64,000 nt of DNA, from NCBI RefSeq assembly GCF_000520995.1, contig NZ_JACA01000034.1:85956-149955 (forward strand), in the 5' to 3' direction. Shown in pieces: positions 38,401 through 45,565 of this stretch. The translations under genes and the position numbers were made by a program. Numbering within the stretch: the first letter of the stretch is position 1; every line of letters begins with the position of its first letter. Origin of the DNA: Aquimarina macrocephali JAMB N27. Its GTDB lineage: Bacteria; Bacteroidota; Bacteroidia; Flavobacteriales; Flavobacteriaceae. A model generated the notes under the pieces. It searched no databases. It saw only the letters and a list, made by a program, of their open reading frames with translations, and was not told the origin of the DNA.

Positions 38401-39809
38401 ATCAAAATAATAAGCTGTCCAAAGATGGCTGAGCTCATCATTTTTGATGCTCCAGAAAATGTAATCTCATCTTTTAATTCTTGTTGTTCTGCTTTCTCAC
38501 TTCGGCTAAGTTTAGTATGAAATCCAGCGTTAATCTCATCCTTCTTTTGTGTGATTTGAAAAGCTATGAATTCTACAATAATTACTGCACCATCAATGAT
38601 AATTCCAAAGTCAATAGCTCCCAAACTCATCAAATTGGCATCTACACCAAAGATGTACATTAAAGATAGGGCAAAGAGCAAACACAATGGAATAACTGAT
38701 GCTACGACTAGTCCAGATCTGAAATTACCCAAGAGCAAGACTACAACAAAAATTACAATCAAACATCCAAGAATTAAGTTCTCTGAAACAGTAAAAGTCG
38801 TTTTTGCTATCAATTCACTACGATCAAGAAAAGCATTAATATAAACGCCTTCTGGTAGTGATTTTGAGATTTCCGCAACCCGTTCTTTTACCGCTTCAAT
38901 TACTTTCTTAGAATTTGCATCTTTAAGCATCATAACTTGCCCTAACACTTTTTCACCTTCGCCATTACCTGTAATAGCACCAAATCGAGTAGCGCTTCCG
39001 AAACCTACTTTTGCAACATCTTTAATATAGATAGGTACACCATCTTCGTTTTTAACAACAATAGTATTTATATCTTCTAGTGATGAAACAAGGCCTTCTC
39101 CACGAATAAAAAATGCTTGGTTAACTTTCTCAATATAACCACCTCCAGAAACACTATTATTCATTTCTAATGCTGTAAAAATCTCACGTGCTGTAATGTT
39201 CATAGCATTGAGTTTTTCTGTATTTATAGCAACTTCATATTGTTTCAAGAAACCACCCCAGGTATTGACTTCTACTACACCAGTAATGCCTGAGAGTTGT
39301 CGTTTTACTACCCAATCTTGTATGGTTCTTAGGTCTTCTGCATTGTACTTGTCCTTAAACTCTGGTTTTACATCAAGGATGTATTGATAGATTTCTCCTA
39401 AACCTGTGGTAATTGGTCCCATCTCTGGTGTCCCAAACCCTTCAGGAATTTTCTCTGATGCTGACTTTATTTTTTCGGCAATAAGTTGTCTGGGTAAAAA
39501 GGTTCCCATATCGTCTTCAAAAACAATGGTCACTACTGATAGTCCAAATTTTGAAATAGAACGAATCTCCAACACCCCTGGTAAATTTGCCATTTCTAGC
39601 TCTACAGGATAGGTAATGAATTGCTCCATATCTTGGGTAGAAAGATTACGCGAAGTTGTGATAACTTGTACCTGATTGTTTGTAACATCTGGTACTGCGC
39701 CAATAGGAATTTGTGATAATGAGTACAACCCAAATCCTATAATGAAGGTTGTAAATAAAAGAACAACAAATTTGTTCTTAATACTAAAATTGATAATATA
39801 TGATAACAT
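35454..39809 (-). CDS. CusA/CzcA heavy-metal RND pump fused to a TolC-like outer-membrane channel
   Basis: The 1451-aa product has an RND pump in about residues 1-1045: periplasmic PN/PC domains, NQVQVITTSRNLSTQDMEQF near the N-terminus, the helix 4 acidic motif LGAIDFGIIIDGAVIIVE for proton transfer, and HIEHFKEL-type loops (VLIEHFKELQKKEFE). A short hydrophobic stretch, VKGLSVIALLFSMNVKGQQ, looks like an internal signal peptide. An outer-membrane-factor domain follows (about 1075-1451) with two coiled-coil repeats. CusA-TolC fusions of this size are known in Bacteroidota. It exports monovalent or divalent heavy metals together with the adaptor. It follows the His-rich protein gene by 76 nt. 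Confidence 0.94.
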   Translation of the reverse strand: MLSYIINFSIKNKFVVLLFTTFIIGFGLYSLSQIPIGAVPDVTNNQVQVITTSRNLSTQDMEQFITYPVELEMANLPGVLEIRSISKFGLSVVTIVFEDDMGTFLPRQLIAEKIKSASEKIPEGFGTPEMGPITTGLGEIYQYILDVKPEFKDKYNAEDLRTIQDWVVKRQLSGITGVVEVNTWGGFLKQYEVAINTEKLNAMNITAREIFTALEMNNSVSGGGYIEKVNQAFFIRGEGLVSSLEDINTIVVKNEDGVPIYIKDVAKVGFGSATRFGAITGNGEGEKVLGQVMMLKDANSKKVIEAVKERVAEISKSLPEGVYINAFLDRSELIAKTTFTVSENLILGCLIVIFVVVLLLGNFRSGLVVASVIPLCLLFALSLMYIFGVDANLMSLGAIDFGIIIDGAVIIVEFIAFQITQKKDEINAGFHTKLSRSEKAEQQELKDEITFSGASKMMSSAIFGQLIILIVFIPILSLSGVEGKMFKPMALTFSFALIGAMILCFTYVPVVASIFLKPSRATDKNISVRLMKWLNKMYAPIIHWALQSKKLVLGIAITLLAISLYLYTTMGGEFVPTLDEGDFVIQPVLKTGTSLSNTVKITTEIEKILLKEFPEVKQVVTRIGAAEVPTDPMSMEESDVIIVLKPKGEWTSASSKDELADKFKEALAIIPGMEVEFTQPIEMRFNELITGVRADIAIKIFGDNLDILAKKGSEIGALIKNVPGAADISVEKIAGLPEMSVQYNRAKIARYGLNIQELNDMVSMGFAGKSAGSVFEGEKRFDLVVRLDKQKRQDIDNLKNLYIDLPSGRKIPLSELADISYKKGAAKISRDDTRRRIVVGINVRNRDLQSVVDDVQGLINENIKLPVGYSITYGGQFENLQSAKSRLMVAVPIALILIFVLLYFAFKSVKEALMIYSAIPLAAVGGVLLLWIRDLPFSISAGVGFIALFGIAVLNGIVLIEHFKELQKKEFESMEALIKQGTKDRLRAVLLTASAAALGFLPMAISTNAGAEVQRPLATVVIGGLITATLLTLVVLPVLYAYLNIPIVKKKSSSKITVKGLSVIALLFSMNVKGQQDAKTLKELVPLAIENNAGLKASALQVEQSDALINSAFSFDKTLVYYEFDENNLALNNKPLRVFGIQQDFRFPTVYFSEKKVNQARYGVVSSSYDVQKKGIERKVTAAYYEYQIVREKENVYKRLDSLYTNFSKVAARRFELGETNYLEKITAASKQKQINLKYEQAQNDVAIAYGNLLKVIQVDEAIVIANEALLKVTMYTLDIDGIAEIGYYQNRISLLQAEHRFKKQELLPDISFNYFQGTNSEVNGSLYGYQLGLKIPIFFGGQSSQIKAARIAEDIAIAESNEYEIRLNTKFRTLKTELIQLQEALNYYENEGEALSEEILKTANGSFRNGEIDFYQYIQSLESAYEIKLSYLDKLNDYNQTVIAINYLTL

Positions 39810-39839
39810 AATTCATAATGGTATAAATATGATTACATC

Positions 39840-39855
39840 ATCGTGTATACACGAT
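39840..39855. promoter_or_regulatory. 16-bp perfect palindrome upstream of the CusA-type gene
   Basis: ATCGTGTATACACGAT reads identically on both strands. It lies 30 nt upstream of the CusA-type start codon, in the gap after the His-rich protein gene. Its size and position suit an operator for a dimeric metal-responsive repressor, but none is encoded nearby. Confidence 0.4.
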
Positions 39856-39885
39856 AACATTAATGGATAAAACCTATAAAATGAA

Positions 39886-40287
39886 TTATGCTTGCCGTGG
39901 TGGTTGAAAGATTCCTGACAGATGACAATTGTAGTCAGGAGATTGATAGAAAAAGATAGTAGAAGAGTTTCTTTGCTCCTCTATTTTTTTATAATCATTC
40001 TTATTGTAATTGATAACTAAAGCCAGGAAAGAATTTGTATGTCCTTGATGCTGAAACGGAAGCTGCTCATGTTCTTCTTTTTCTTCTTGATGTTCTTTAT
40101 TATGCTCTTGTTTTAACTCTCCGTAATGCTTAGAAATAAACACAAAGAAATTATCACCATATTCATCTGCGTGAAATTTGGCATGCTCCATTAACTCATC
40201 CAGTTGTACAATATCGACTACACCGACATTGAAACTTTGAGTTAATACTAAACCTGAGATTAATATAGATATTAGCTTTACAATCAT
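39886..40287 (-). CDS. small His/Glu-rich periplasmic protein of the metal efflux operon
   Basis: I chose ATG 40287 (133 aa) because it starts the signal peptide MIVKLISILISGLVLTQS; a longer frame upstream lacks a sensible signal. The mature protein has a charged middle, KQEHNKEHQEEKEEHEQLPF, followed by QHQGH, with many His and Glu that could bind Cu, Zn or Ni. It ends with HLSGIFQPPRQA. Small proteins of this kind commonly precede CusA-type genes in Flavobacteria. Function unknown; a periplasmic metal sensor or carrier is an inference from composition and position. Confidence 0.7.
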   Translation of the reverse strand: MIVKLISILISGLVLTQSFNVGVVDIVQLDELMEHAKFHADEYGDNFFVFISKHYGELKQEHNKEHQEEKEEHEQLPFQHQGHTNSFLALVINYNKNDYKKIEEQRNSSTIFFYQSPDYNCHLSGIFQPPRQA

Positions 40288-40469
40288 CTTATTATGATAA
40301 AGATAATCTATTTGCAAGAATTTCTAATACTCCTTACTTAATTCGTAATTGTTCTAAATTAAAAAAGAAAAAATCTCTTCTTTTAGATGAACCAGGATAT
40401 CTGTATAAATGTAATAATTGAGATTAATCTCTTAAAATCCATGATGCGGGGCATCAGGTTTCGGGTATA

Positions 40470-40494
40470 AAAAAATCAGTTGTTTTCACAACTG
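40470..40494. terminator. bidirectional hairpin terminator
   Basis: CAGTTGT (40477-40483), loop TTTC, ACAACTG (40488-40494), with a run of A on the left (T on the minus strand) and GGTTTTC on the right. It lies directly downstream of the tRNA-like remnant on the minus strand and is probably that gene's old terminator. Confidence 0.65.
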
Positions 40495-40509
40495 GTTTTC
40501 TTCGTATTT

Positions 40510-40577
40510 GGAACAGGACTCAAATACTGAATCAAGTTCAGCACGAGCTCTGTGACCTTTAGGTTATGAGCTTTATC
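40510..40577 (-). pseudogene. interrupted tRNA-Met(CAT)-like remnant
   Basis: On the minus strand GCTCATAACCTAAAGGTCAC followed by AG matches the anticodon arm, variable loop and start of the T arm of a bacterial tRNA-Met (anticodon CAT at 40568-40566). The rest of the T arm (TTTGAGTCCTGTTCC) resumes after about 25 inserted bases that contain the palindrome CTGAATCAAGTTCAG (40527-40541 on the plus strand). The acceptor 5' strand and D arm are missing, so it is not functional. It may be an attachment-site scar or the remnant of a lost tRNA gene. Confidence 0.5.
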
Positions 40578-40630
40578 CATTATAAAAGAGTATAATTTTT
40601 GACTGTTTTTTTAGAGAATATTGGTTAAGT

Positions 40631-40664
40631 AGAAAAACAGACTGGAGGAAATAATCCCTCCAGT
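40631..40664 (-). terminator. rho-independent terminator of the VapA-like gene
   Basis: A perfect 8-bp stem, ACTGGAGG (40641-40648) with CCTCCAGT (40657-40664), has an 8-nt loop and is followed on the minus strand by CTGTTTTTC. It begins 12 nt after the stop codon at 40677. Confidence 0.85.
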
Positions 40665-40676
40665 TTGTTTATTGTT

Positions 40677-41171
40677 TTATGCTTTTTTCCATTTTCCAGA
40701 AGCACCTCCTTCAACTGCACCTGCTCCAGCCATTGCTCCATTAAATTGGCCAACTGGTGTCCCATTGCTAATAAAAAAGTTTACTTGTAAAATACCCCCA
40801 CCGGAAGCAAAACTTTGAACGTGGAATGAAGTTACATTTTTAAAGAAAGAATTCCAATTATCATACGCTGTGTACATAAAACCAATAGAACTTCCTCCTA
40901 CTGCTCCAACACCCCAAAATGATTCGTCAAACTTCCAATTCTCATAACCTCCTGATGTAGGCTCAACGGTAACGTTACCGTAAATACCCGCAAAAATTAA
41001 TGAAGCCTTTGCTCCAAGTGGTGCTGGTACCGATCCTTCTAATTTAGTCAAAAAGTTTTCTGCACCATCTTTATCTACAAAATCAATCTTGTTGAACGCA
41101 TTTTGAGTTGCTTCTTTTATAATTGCATTAGAAGGATGAAATTTATTCTTTTCTGCTGTTAAAGTGTCCAT
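40677..41171 (-). CDS. VapA-like (R. equi virulence-associated family) small protein, tentative
   Basis: This 164-aa protein has no signal peptide. After a polar N-terminal third it is Gly- and aromatic-rich: LGAKASLIFAGIYGNVTVEP, GVGAVGGSSIGFMYTAYDNW, FFKNVTSFHVQSFASGGG, then ILQVNFFISNGTPVGQFNGA and MAGAGAVEGGASGKW. The last part recalls the end of the eight-stranded VapA/VapB barrel of Rhodococcus equi (a FFD..N.LG.F.AGA...G.GGG.G.W pattern). This is from memory of the family, so the call is tentative. It is a monocistronic gene with its own terminator, preceded by a 36-bp palindrome and lying between two tRNA-like scars. If VapA-like, its cytosolic form is unusual. Confidence 0.5.
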   Translation of the reverse strand: MDTLTAEKNKFHPSNAIIKEATQNAFNKIDFVDKDGAENFLTKLEGSVPAPLGAKASLIFAGIYGNVTVEPTSGGYENWKFDESFWGVGAVGGSSIGFMYTAYDNWNSFFKNVTSFHVQSFASGGGILQVNFFISNGTPVGQFNGAMAGAGAVEGGASGKWKKA

Positions 41172-41245
41172 TTTATTATATTTAATTATTCCTACTCTTT
41201 TGGCTTTTCGGTAACGCCCCGTTTTTTTAGTGATTCAGATCTCCA

Positions 41246-41281
41246 CTACTTTTGAGTTGTAATATTACAACTCAAAAGTAG
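41246..41281. promoter_or_regulatory. 36-bp perfect palindrome upstream of the VapA-like gene
   Basis: Two 18-nt arms without any spacer: CTACTTTTGAGTTGTAAT (41246-41263) and its exact complement (41264-41281). It lies 75 nt upstream of the VapA-like start codon. It could be an operator (the core TTGTAATATTACAA resembles sites for small dimeric repressors), a cruciform, or a strong RNA hairpin. Confidence 0.6.
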
Positions 41282-41498
41282 CACATGGCCTTCTTTAATT
41301 TATATGTAAAAACCCTTGTTCTGTGGGTGTTTTTCCTTGTTTTGACTTGGGTGTTTTCTAATTTTCGTCTGGGTGTGACTCAAGATGGAAAGATTTGAGA
41401 GCCTGTTAATTTAAGAAATCAATTCGGTCAGCTCCTATATAACCCAAATAGTACTCTAAGGATTGAATCAAATGTTATTGACTATATGAGGCAAATGT

Positions 41499-41529
41499 AA
41501 AAAAAGGGCTTCAATTTCTTAAAACCCTT
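41499..41529 (-). terminator. rho-independent terminator, minus strand
   Basis: On the minus strand AAGGGTTT (41529-41522) pairs with AAGCCCTT (41511-41504) and is followed by a run of T. It lies downstream of the second tRNA-like scar, as terminators usually follow tRNA genes. Confidence 0.6.
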
Positions 41530-41544
41530 GTCATTTCTAGTATT

Positions 41545-41607
41545 GGAAACAGGATTCCCTTCGACTCGTTCCTTGTTCAGGATAAACTTCTCGTCCTGTT
41601 GAGTCCT
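41545..41607 (-). repeat. second tRNA-3'-end-like scar with intergenic repeat insert
   Basis: On the minus strand AGGACTCAACAGG (41607-41595) and AATCCTGTTTCC (41556-41545) look like the two halves of a tRNA T arm separated by 38 nt. The insert reads GAACAAGGAACGAGTCGAAG near its end, which resembles a short intergenic repeat frequent in Flavobacteria. The segment TCCTGTTTCCAATAC matches TCCTGTTCCAAATAC in the first scar about 1.03 kb away. Confidence 0.4.
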
Positions 41608-41625
41608 AATTAAAATGTTGTCAAT

Positions 41626-41652
41626 AAAAAAAGCCTCACATTTCTGTGAAGG
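41626..41652 (-). terminator. hairpin terminator, minus strand
   Basis: On the minus strand TCACA, loop GAAA, TGTGA, extended by CC/GG across a one-base bulge, is followed by seven T. No gene on the minus strand precedes it now, so it may be a leftover from a lost gene. Confidence 0.55.
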
Positions 41653-41743
41653 AACATGATTATGAATCCAAAATTTTTGCCAAAGTTTATTACTTATAAA
41701 TATCTTAAGATTTAAGAATCCAATTAATTACTATATTTGACAA

Positions 41744-42058
41744 ATGAGAATGAACATTTGGAAAAATATTATTACTCTTTTTTTTCTATCCGCTTTTCTA
41801 TTTCTTAGAATTGTCAATGTACATGCTATTTCTCATTTTTCTGATGACGATGATCAAATACATTGTGAGTTGTGTGAAATTATCGCGGTATCATATAAAC
41901 TCACTCCTTTTACAGATAATACATTTGTAGAAGTAGAACAAAAATCTGCGATAAATTTCCAAGAATACAAAACCAATTTTTGTTACGAAACATCGCAATA
42001 CTGTATTACACTACCTAAAAGCATCCACAATAAACCTCCACCTAAATATTTAGGGTAG
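41744..42058 (+). CDS. small secreted His/Cys-containing protein, unknown
   Basis: This 104-aa protein (or 102 aa from ATG 41750) has a signal peptide through about residue 28 (ITLFFLSAFLFLRIVNVHA). The mature part begins HFSDDDDQIHCELCE, which has an Asp cluster and a CxxC next to His and could bind a metal. It ends KPPPKYLG. A TATATTTG element at 41732-41739 fits the flavobacterial -7 box, but I see no matching TTG upstream, and the implied start of transcription would favour ATG 41750. I do not recognise the family. It lies upstream of a CobW GTPase gene, which suggests metal physiology. Confidence 0.65.
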   Translation: MRMNIWKNIITLFFLSAFLFLRIVNVHAISHFSDDDDQIHCELCEIIAVSYKLTPFTDNTFVEVEQKSAINFQEYKTNFCYETSQYCITLPKSIHNKPPPKYLG

Positions 42059-42108
42059 TTGCGTTTTACTTTTGAAAATTTTCTTTTTGCATGTTGATAC
42101 TTATAACT

Positions 42109-42129
42109 ATATGGTTTTATAAACCATAT
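42109..42129. promoter_or_regulatory. 9-bp inverted repeat upstream of the CobW gene
   Basis: ATATGGTTT (42109-42117), TAT, AAACCATAT (42121-42129). It lies 87 nt before the CobW start and 50 nt past the previous stop. It has no T run on either side, so an operator is more likely than a terminator. Confidence 0.4.
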
Positions 42130-42215
42130 TATAGTGCACACATTAGATCAATTACCCTTCTCTATTAGTCAGAAAATTTTCTTCCAACATTTTTAGTATT
42201 TAATTTTTTTTAGTC

Positions 42216-43433
42216 ATGAAAAAATTACCCGTTACTGTATTGAGTGGTTTTCTCGGTGCAGGCAAGACTACATTACTTAACCATATTTTACATAATAAAG
42301 AAGGGTTAAAAGTTGCTGTGATTGTCAATGATATGAGTGAGGTCAATATAGATAGCCAGCTCATACAAAATGAAAACACCCTTTCTCGAACAGAGGAACG
42401 CCTCGTAGAAATGAGCAATGGCTGTATTTGCTGCACCCTTCGAGAAGACCTGATGATAGAAGTCGAAAAATTAGCAAAGGAAAACAGGTTTGACTATCTG
42501 ATTATCGAGAGTACAGGTATTTCAGAACCTATTCCTGTGGCTCAAACCTTTAGTTTTGCCAATGAGGACGGCAGTATCGACCTAAGTCGCTTCAGTTATG
42601 TTGATACTATGGTTACTGTAGTGGATGCATATAATTTTTTGAAAGATTTTTCCAGTGCCCAATATCTATCGGATAGACAGCTTACTAATATCGAGAACGA
42701 TGACCGTACAATTGTAAATCTACTTACCGATCAAATAGAATTTGCAAACGTGATTTTACTCAATAAAGTAGATCTGGTTACCGAACAAGAATTAAAAAAT
42801 TTGTATGATATTCTTCATAAATTAAATCCAGGAGCCAGAATATTTTCTACCAAAAACTCACAAATAGCATTACAGGAAATTATCAATACAGGGTTGTTTA
42901 ACTTTGAAGAAGCTGAAAGTTCTGCAGGTTGGATACGAGAACTCGAAAATGAACATGTTCCTGAAACTGAAGAGTATGGTATTGGTTCCTTTGTATTCCG
43001 TAATAAAAAACCATTTCATCCAGAACGGTTCCTCGACTATGTTTCTAACCATTTCCCTTCAAATATTATTCGAAGTAAAGGCCTGTTTTGGTTGGCCTCA
43101 CGTAGTAATCAAGCCTTAATCTGGAGTACAGCAGGAGGCTCTACAAAAATTGACCCTGCCGGAGTATGGTGGGCATCTATGTCATTTGCAGAACGAATCA
43201 ACCACCCTTCCTTTCTGGATAACCAAAAATTAATAGAGTCAGATTGGATAAACCCTTTCGGGGATCGAAAGATAGAACTGGTCTTTATTGGGCAACATCT
43301 CGATGTTACCACGATAACCCAGCAACTTGAAAAATGTTTGCTTACCGATGAGGAGATACTAGATTGGAAAACAGGAGAGTTCTCTAATATCGATAATTGG
43401 CCCATCTCAAGCTATCAAGATTCAAACGTATAA
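42216..43433 (+). CDS. CobW/ZNG1-family metal chaperone GTPase
   Basis: The 405-aa product has a P-loop GFLGAGKTT (11-19), the metal-binding CxCC signature GCICCTLRED (Cys70, Cys72, Cys73), NKVDL as the guanine specificity motif, and a C-terminal CobW_C domain ending in FIGQHLDVTTI. COG0523 GTPases of this type deliver zinc or other metals to client proteins, often under Zur control. It is followed at 10 nt by an ABC exporter gene, so the five downstream genes may be in the same operon. No Zur gene is visible in the window. Confidence 0.93.
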   Translation: MKKLPVTVLSGFLGAGKTTLLNHILHNKEGLKVAVIVNDMSEVNIDSQLIQNENTLSRTEERLVEMSNGCICCTLREDLMIEVEKLAKENRFDYLIIESTGISEPIPVAQTFSFANEDGSIDLSRFSYVDTMVTVVDAYNFLKDFSSAQYLSDRQLTNIENDDRTIVNLLTDQIEFANVILLNKVDLVTEQELKNLYDILHKLNPGARIFSTKNSQIALQEIINTGLFNFEEAESSAGWIRELENEHVPETEEYGIGSFVFRNKKPFHPERFLDYVSNHFPSNIIRSKGLFWLASRSNQALIWSTAGGSTKIDPAGVWWASMSFAERINHPSFLDNQKLIESDWINPFGDRKIELVFIGQHLDVTTITQQLEKCLLTDEEILDWKTGEFSNIDNWPISSYQDSNV

Positions 43434-43443
43434 AAATAGTATT

Positions 43444-44160
43444 ATGATCAATATTAACAATCTTACAAAGAAATACAGTGAACACGTTGCTCTGAACCAA
43501 TTGAACCTTCAAATCAAAGAAGGTGAAATATATTGCCTTCTCGGAGCTAATGGTGCTGGAAAGACCACAACAATCAACCTCTTGCTAGGTTTTACGACAC
43601 CAACCTCGGGCAATGCCTCTATTAACCAAATAGACGTACAGGAAAATCCTAAGGCAACCAAGCGTTTCTTAGCTTACATCCCAGAGAATCTGATGCTTTA
43701 TCCAAGCTTAACAGCTTTGGAAAACCTCGATTATTTTTCTGGAATAGCAGGAAAGAAACTTTCGACAAAAGAATTAAAAGGCTTTTTGGAAGAAGCGGGA
43801 CTACAAACAGAAGCCTTTGACAAACGTATCGTCGCGTTTTCTAAAGGTATGCGTCAAAAAGTAGGAGTCGCTATCGCCTTGGCAAAAGATGCTAAAGTCC
43901 TGCTGTTAGACGAACCTACTTCTGGTCTTGACCCCAAGGCCAGCAATGAGTTCGGATTGCTGTTGCACAAGTTAAAGTCAAAGGGTATAGCCACCCTAAT
44001 GGCAACACACGACCTTTTTCGTGCCAAGGAAGTAGCCACTCATATAGGTATCATGAAAGATGGCAAATTACGGCAACAATTTGTGTCCGATGATATTTCC
44101 CTTGCCGAGTTAGAAAAGGTATATCTCGATACCATGGACTATAAAGAAATATTATCATGA
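43444..44160 (+). CDS. ABC-2 type transporter ATP-binding protein
   Basis: The 238-aa ATPase has Walker A GANGAGKTTT (about 33-42), signature FSKGMRQKVGVA, Walker B VLLLDEPTSGLDP, and the H-loop Ala-Thr-His in LMATHD. The closest general pattern is the NosF/CcmA group of ABC-2 exporters. It overlaps the first permease gene by 4 nt (ATGA). It energises the two DUF3526-type permeases that follow. The substrate is unknown; the CobW gene just upstream points to metal homeostasis. Confidence 0.94.
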   Translation: MININNLTKKYSEHVALNQLNLQIKEGEIYCLLGANGAGKTTTINLLLGFTTPTSGNASINQIDVQENPKATKRFLAYIPENLMLYPSLTALENLDYFSGIAGKKLSTKELKGFLEEAGLQTEAFDKRIVAFSKGMRQKVGVAIALAKDAKVLLLDEPTSGLDPKASNEFGLLLHKLKSKGIATLMATHDLFRAKEVATHIGIMKDGKLRQQFVSDDISLAELEKVYLDTMDYKEILS

Positions 44161-45563
44161 TAACAAAAACTTTTCTTAAGGAAACCAAGGAATTATTGCG
44201 TGACGGTCGCGTTCGCATCTCCTTAATTATTGTATTCTTTTTATTAAGTGTGGCGGTATGGGTCAGTGCTCAACAATACCAAAATGTGAACGCACAGTAC
44301 TCGGCTGCTAAAACGGCAGAACGTGAGGTTTGGGACAATCAAGGTAAAAAGAATCCACATTCTGCAGCACATTATGGCACTTATGCTTTTAAACCTAAAT
44401 ATCCTCTTTCGTTAGTAGACCAAGGTGTAGATAAATATACAGGTACCTCCATTTTTTTGGAGGCTCATAAACGTAACGAGGCACAATTCAGCGCGGCGGC
44501 GGATCAAACGGGCCTCGCTCGCTTTGGAGATTTGACACCAGATTTTATGTTACTCTTCATCATTCCCCTGCTCATTGTTCTTCTGGGTTATAACGGTTTT
44601 ACCAAAGAACGTGAAATGGGTACCTTAACATTACTCAAGAGTCAGGGCATTTCCCAATGGAAATGGATCTGGGGAAAATGGATGGCACTTTTCTTCCCTA
44701 TTTTGTTGATCACGGCTATTCTGTTCTTGATAGCAGGTATCCTATTGTCTAACTTGCAAGATTTTGGGGTCTTCAAATGGGAATCATTGTTCTTATTGTT
44801 TATGATATATGTAGTTTACTATGTTATCTTTATCAACTTAGTACTGTTGATTTCTATCAAAACTAAAAAATCAGGTATCTCGCTCGTAGTGTCCCTATGT
44901 GTTTGGATCATCGCCTGTTTGGCAGCACCAAAAGCAGCGAGTAACTTTGCCGAAAACAAGTATCCCTACCCAACACGACAAGAATTTACGGCCAATGTCT
45001 TAAAAGACAAAAAATCAGGGCTCGATGGTCATAATCCCTGGAACAAGGAGGCCAAACTTCTAGAGGAAAAAATATTGAAAGAATACAGTGTGGATAGCCT
45101 ATCTCAGCTTCCCTTTAACTATGATGCCTATAGAATGCAAAAAGGTGAGGAACACCAGGCAAAGATCTATCTAAAACACTATAATCATCTCAAGAATCAA
45201 TATGAGCAGCAGTCGGATGTATACAGGAATTTGGCGCTTCTCTCCCCCTATCTTCCTACCCGATTTTTGAGTATGGCCATTGCCCAGACCGATTATGCCA
45301 CGCATTGGGATTTTGCCGATGCTGCAGAGGACTATCGCATCGCTACTCAAAAATTTTTGAATGGGGATTTTGCCAAAAACTCTGAATATGGCAATTGGGC
45401 GTACCAAGCAGATGCCGAAACCTGGAAACAGTTACCTGACTTTGACTATACTCCTCCTCAACTCGGAGCCATTCTAGAGCAAAATACCTCCAATCTTATG
45501 GTCATGGGATTTTGGTTCTTAGGCTCTTTTGGATTCCTTTTTTTCATTCCTAAAAATTTATAA
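44157..45563 (+). CDS. ABC-2 permease, DUF3526 type (first)
   Basis: The 468-aa product has one N-terminal helix (RISLIIVFFLLSVAVWVS), a large extracytoplasmic domain and five more helices, including FMLLFIIPLLIVLLGYNGF and ILFLIAGILL. The loop GFTKEREMGTLTLLKSQGIS is the typical coupling region. A second soluble domain (about 280-430) precedes the last helix. DUF3526 permeases occur in pairs with one ATPase. It is coupled to the ATPase gene by ATGA overlap, with 2 nt to the second permease. Base composition is visibly higher in G+C than in the flanking regions. Confidence 0.92.
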   Translation: MITKTFLKETKELLRDGRVRISLIIVFFLLSVAVWVSAQQYQNVNAQYSAAKTAEREVWDNQGKKNPHSAAHYGTYAFKPKYPLSLVDQGVDKYTGTSIFLEAHKRNEAQFSAAADQTGLARFGDLTPDFMLLFIIPLLIVLLGYNGFTKEREMGTLTLLKSQGISQWKWIWGKWMALFFPILLITAILFLIAGILLSNLQDFGVFKWESLFLLFMIYVVYYVIFINLVLLISIKTKKSGISLVVSLCVWIIACLAAPKAASNFAENKYPYPTRQEFTANVLKDKKSGLDGHNPWNKEAKLLEEKILKEYSVDSLSQLPFNYDAYRMQKGEEHQAKIYLKHYNHLKNQYEQQSDVYRNLALLSPYLPTRFLSMAIAQTDYATHWDFADAAEDYRIATQKFLNGDFAKNSEYGNWAYQADAETWKQLPDFDYTPPQLGAILEQNTSNLMVMGFWFLGSFGFLFFIPKNL

Positions 45564-45565
45564 GT

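Larger units (their letters stand above)
40318..40676. other. intergenic region with tRNA remnant and two terminators, no gene
   Basis: No credible protein-coding frame lies here. The stretch holds a bidirectional terminator, a tRNA-Met-like remnant interrupted by a short palindromic repeat, and the terminator of the VapA-like gene. Confidence 0.6.
41172..41743. other. intergenic region with palindrome, repeats and terminators, no gene
   Basis: No credible coding frame is present in this 572-nt stretch. From left to right it holds a 36-bp perfect palindrome, three GGGTGT-containing segments about 22-24 nt apart (41325, 41349, 41371), a terminator-like hairpin, a tRNA-3'-end-like scar and a second minus-strand terminator. 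Confidence 0.6.

Noticed and set aside
40527..40541. CTGAATCAAGTTCAG as an independent operator
   Set aside because: It sits inside the tRNA-like remnant and looks like part of a common intergenic repeat rather than a regulator site for a nearby gene.
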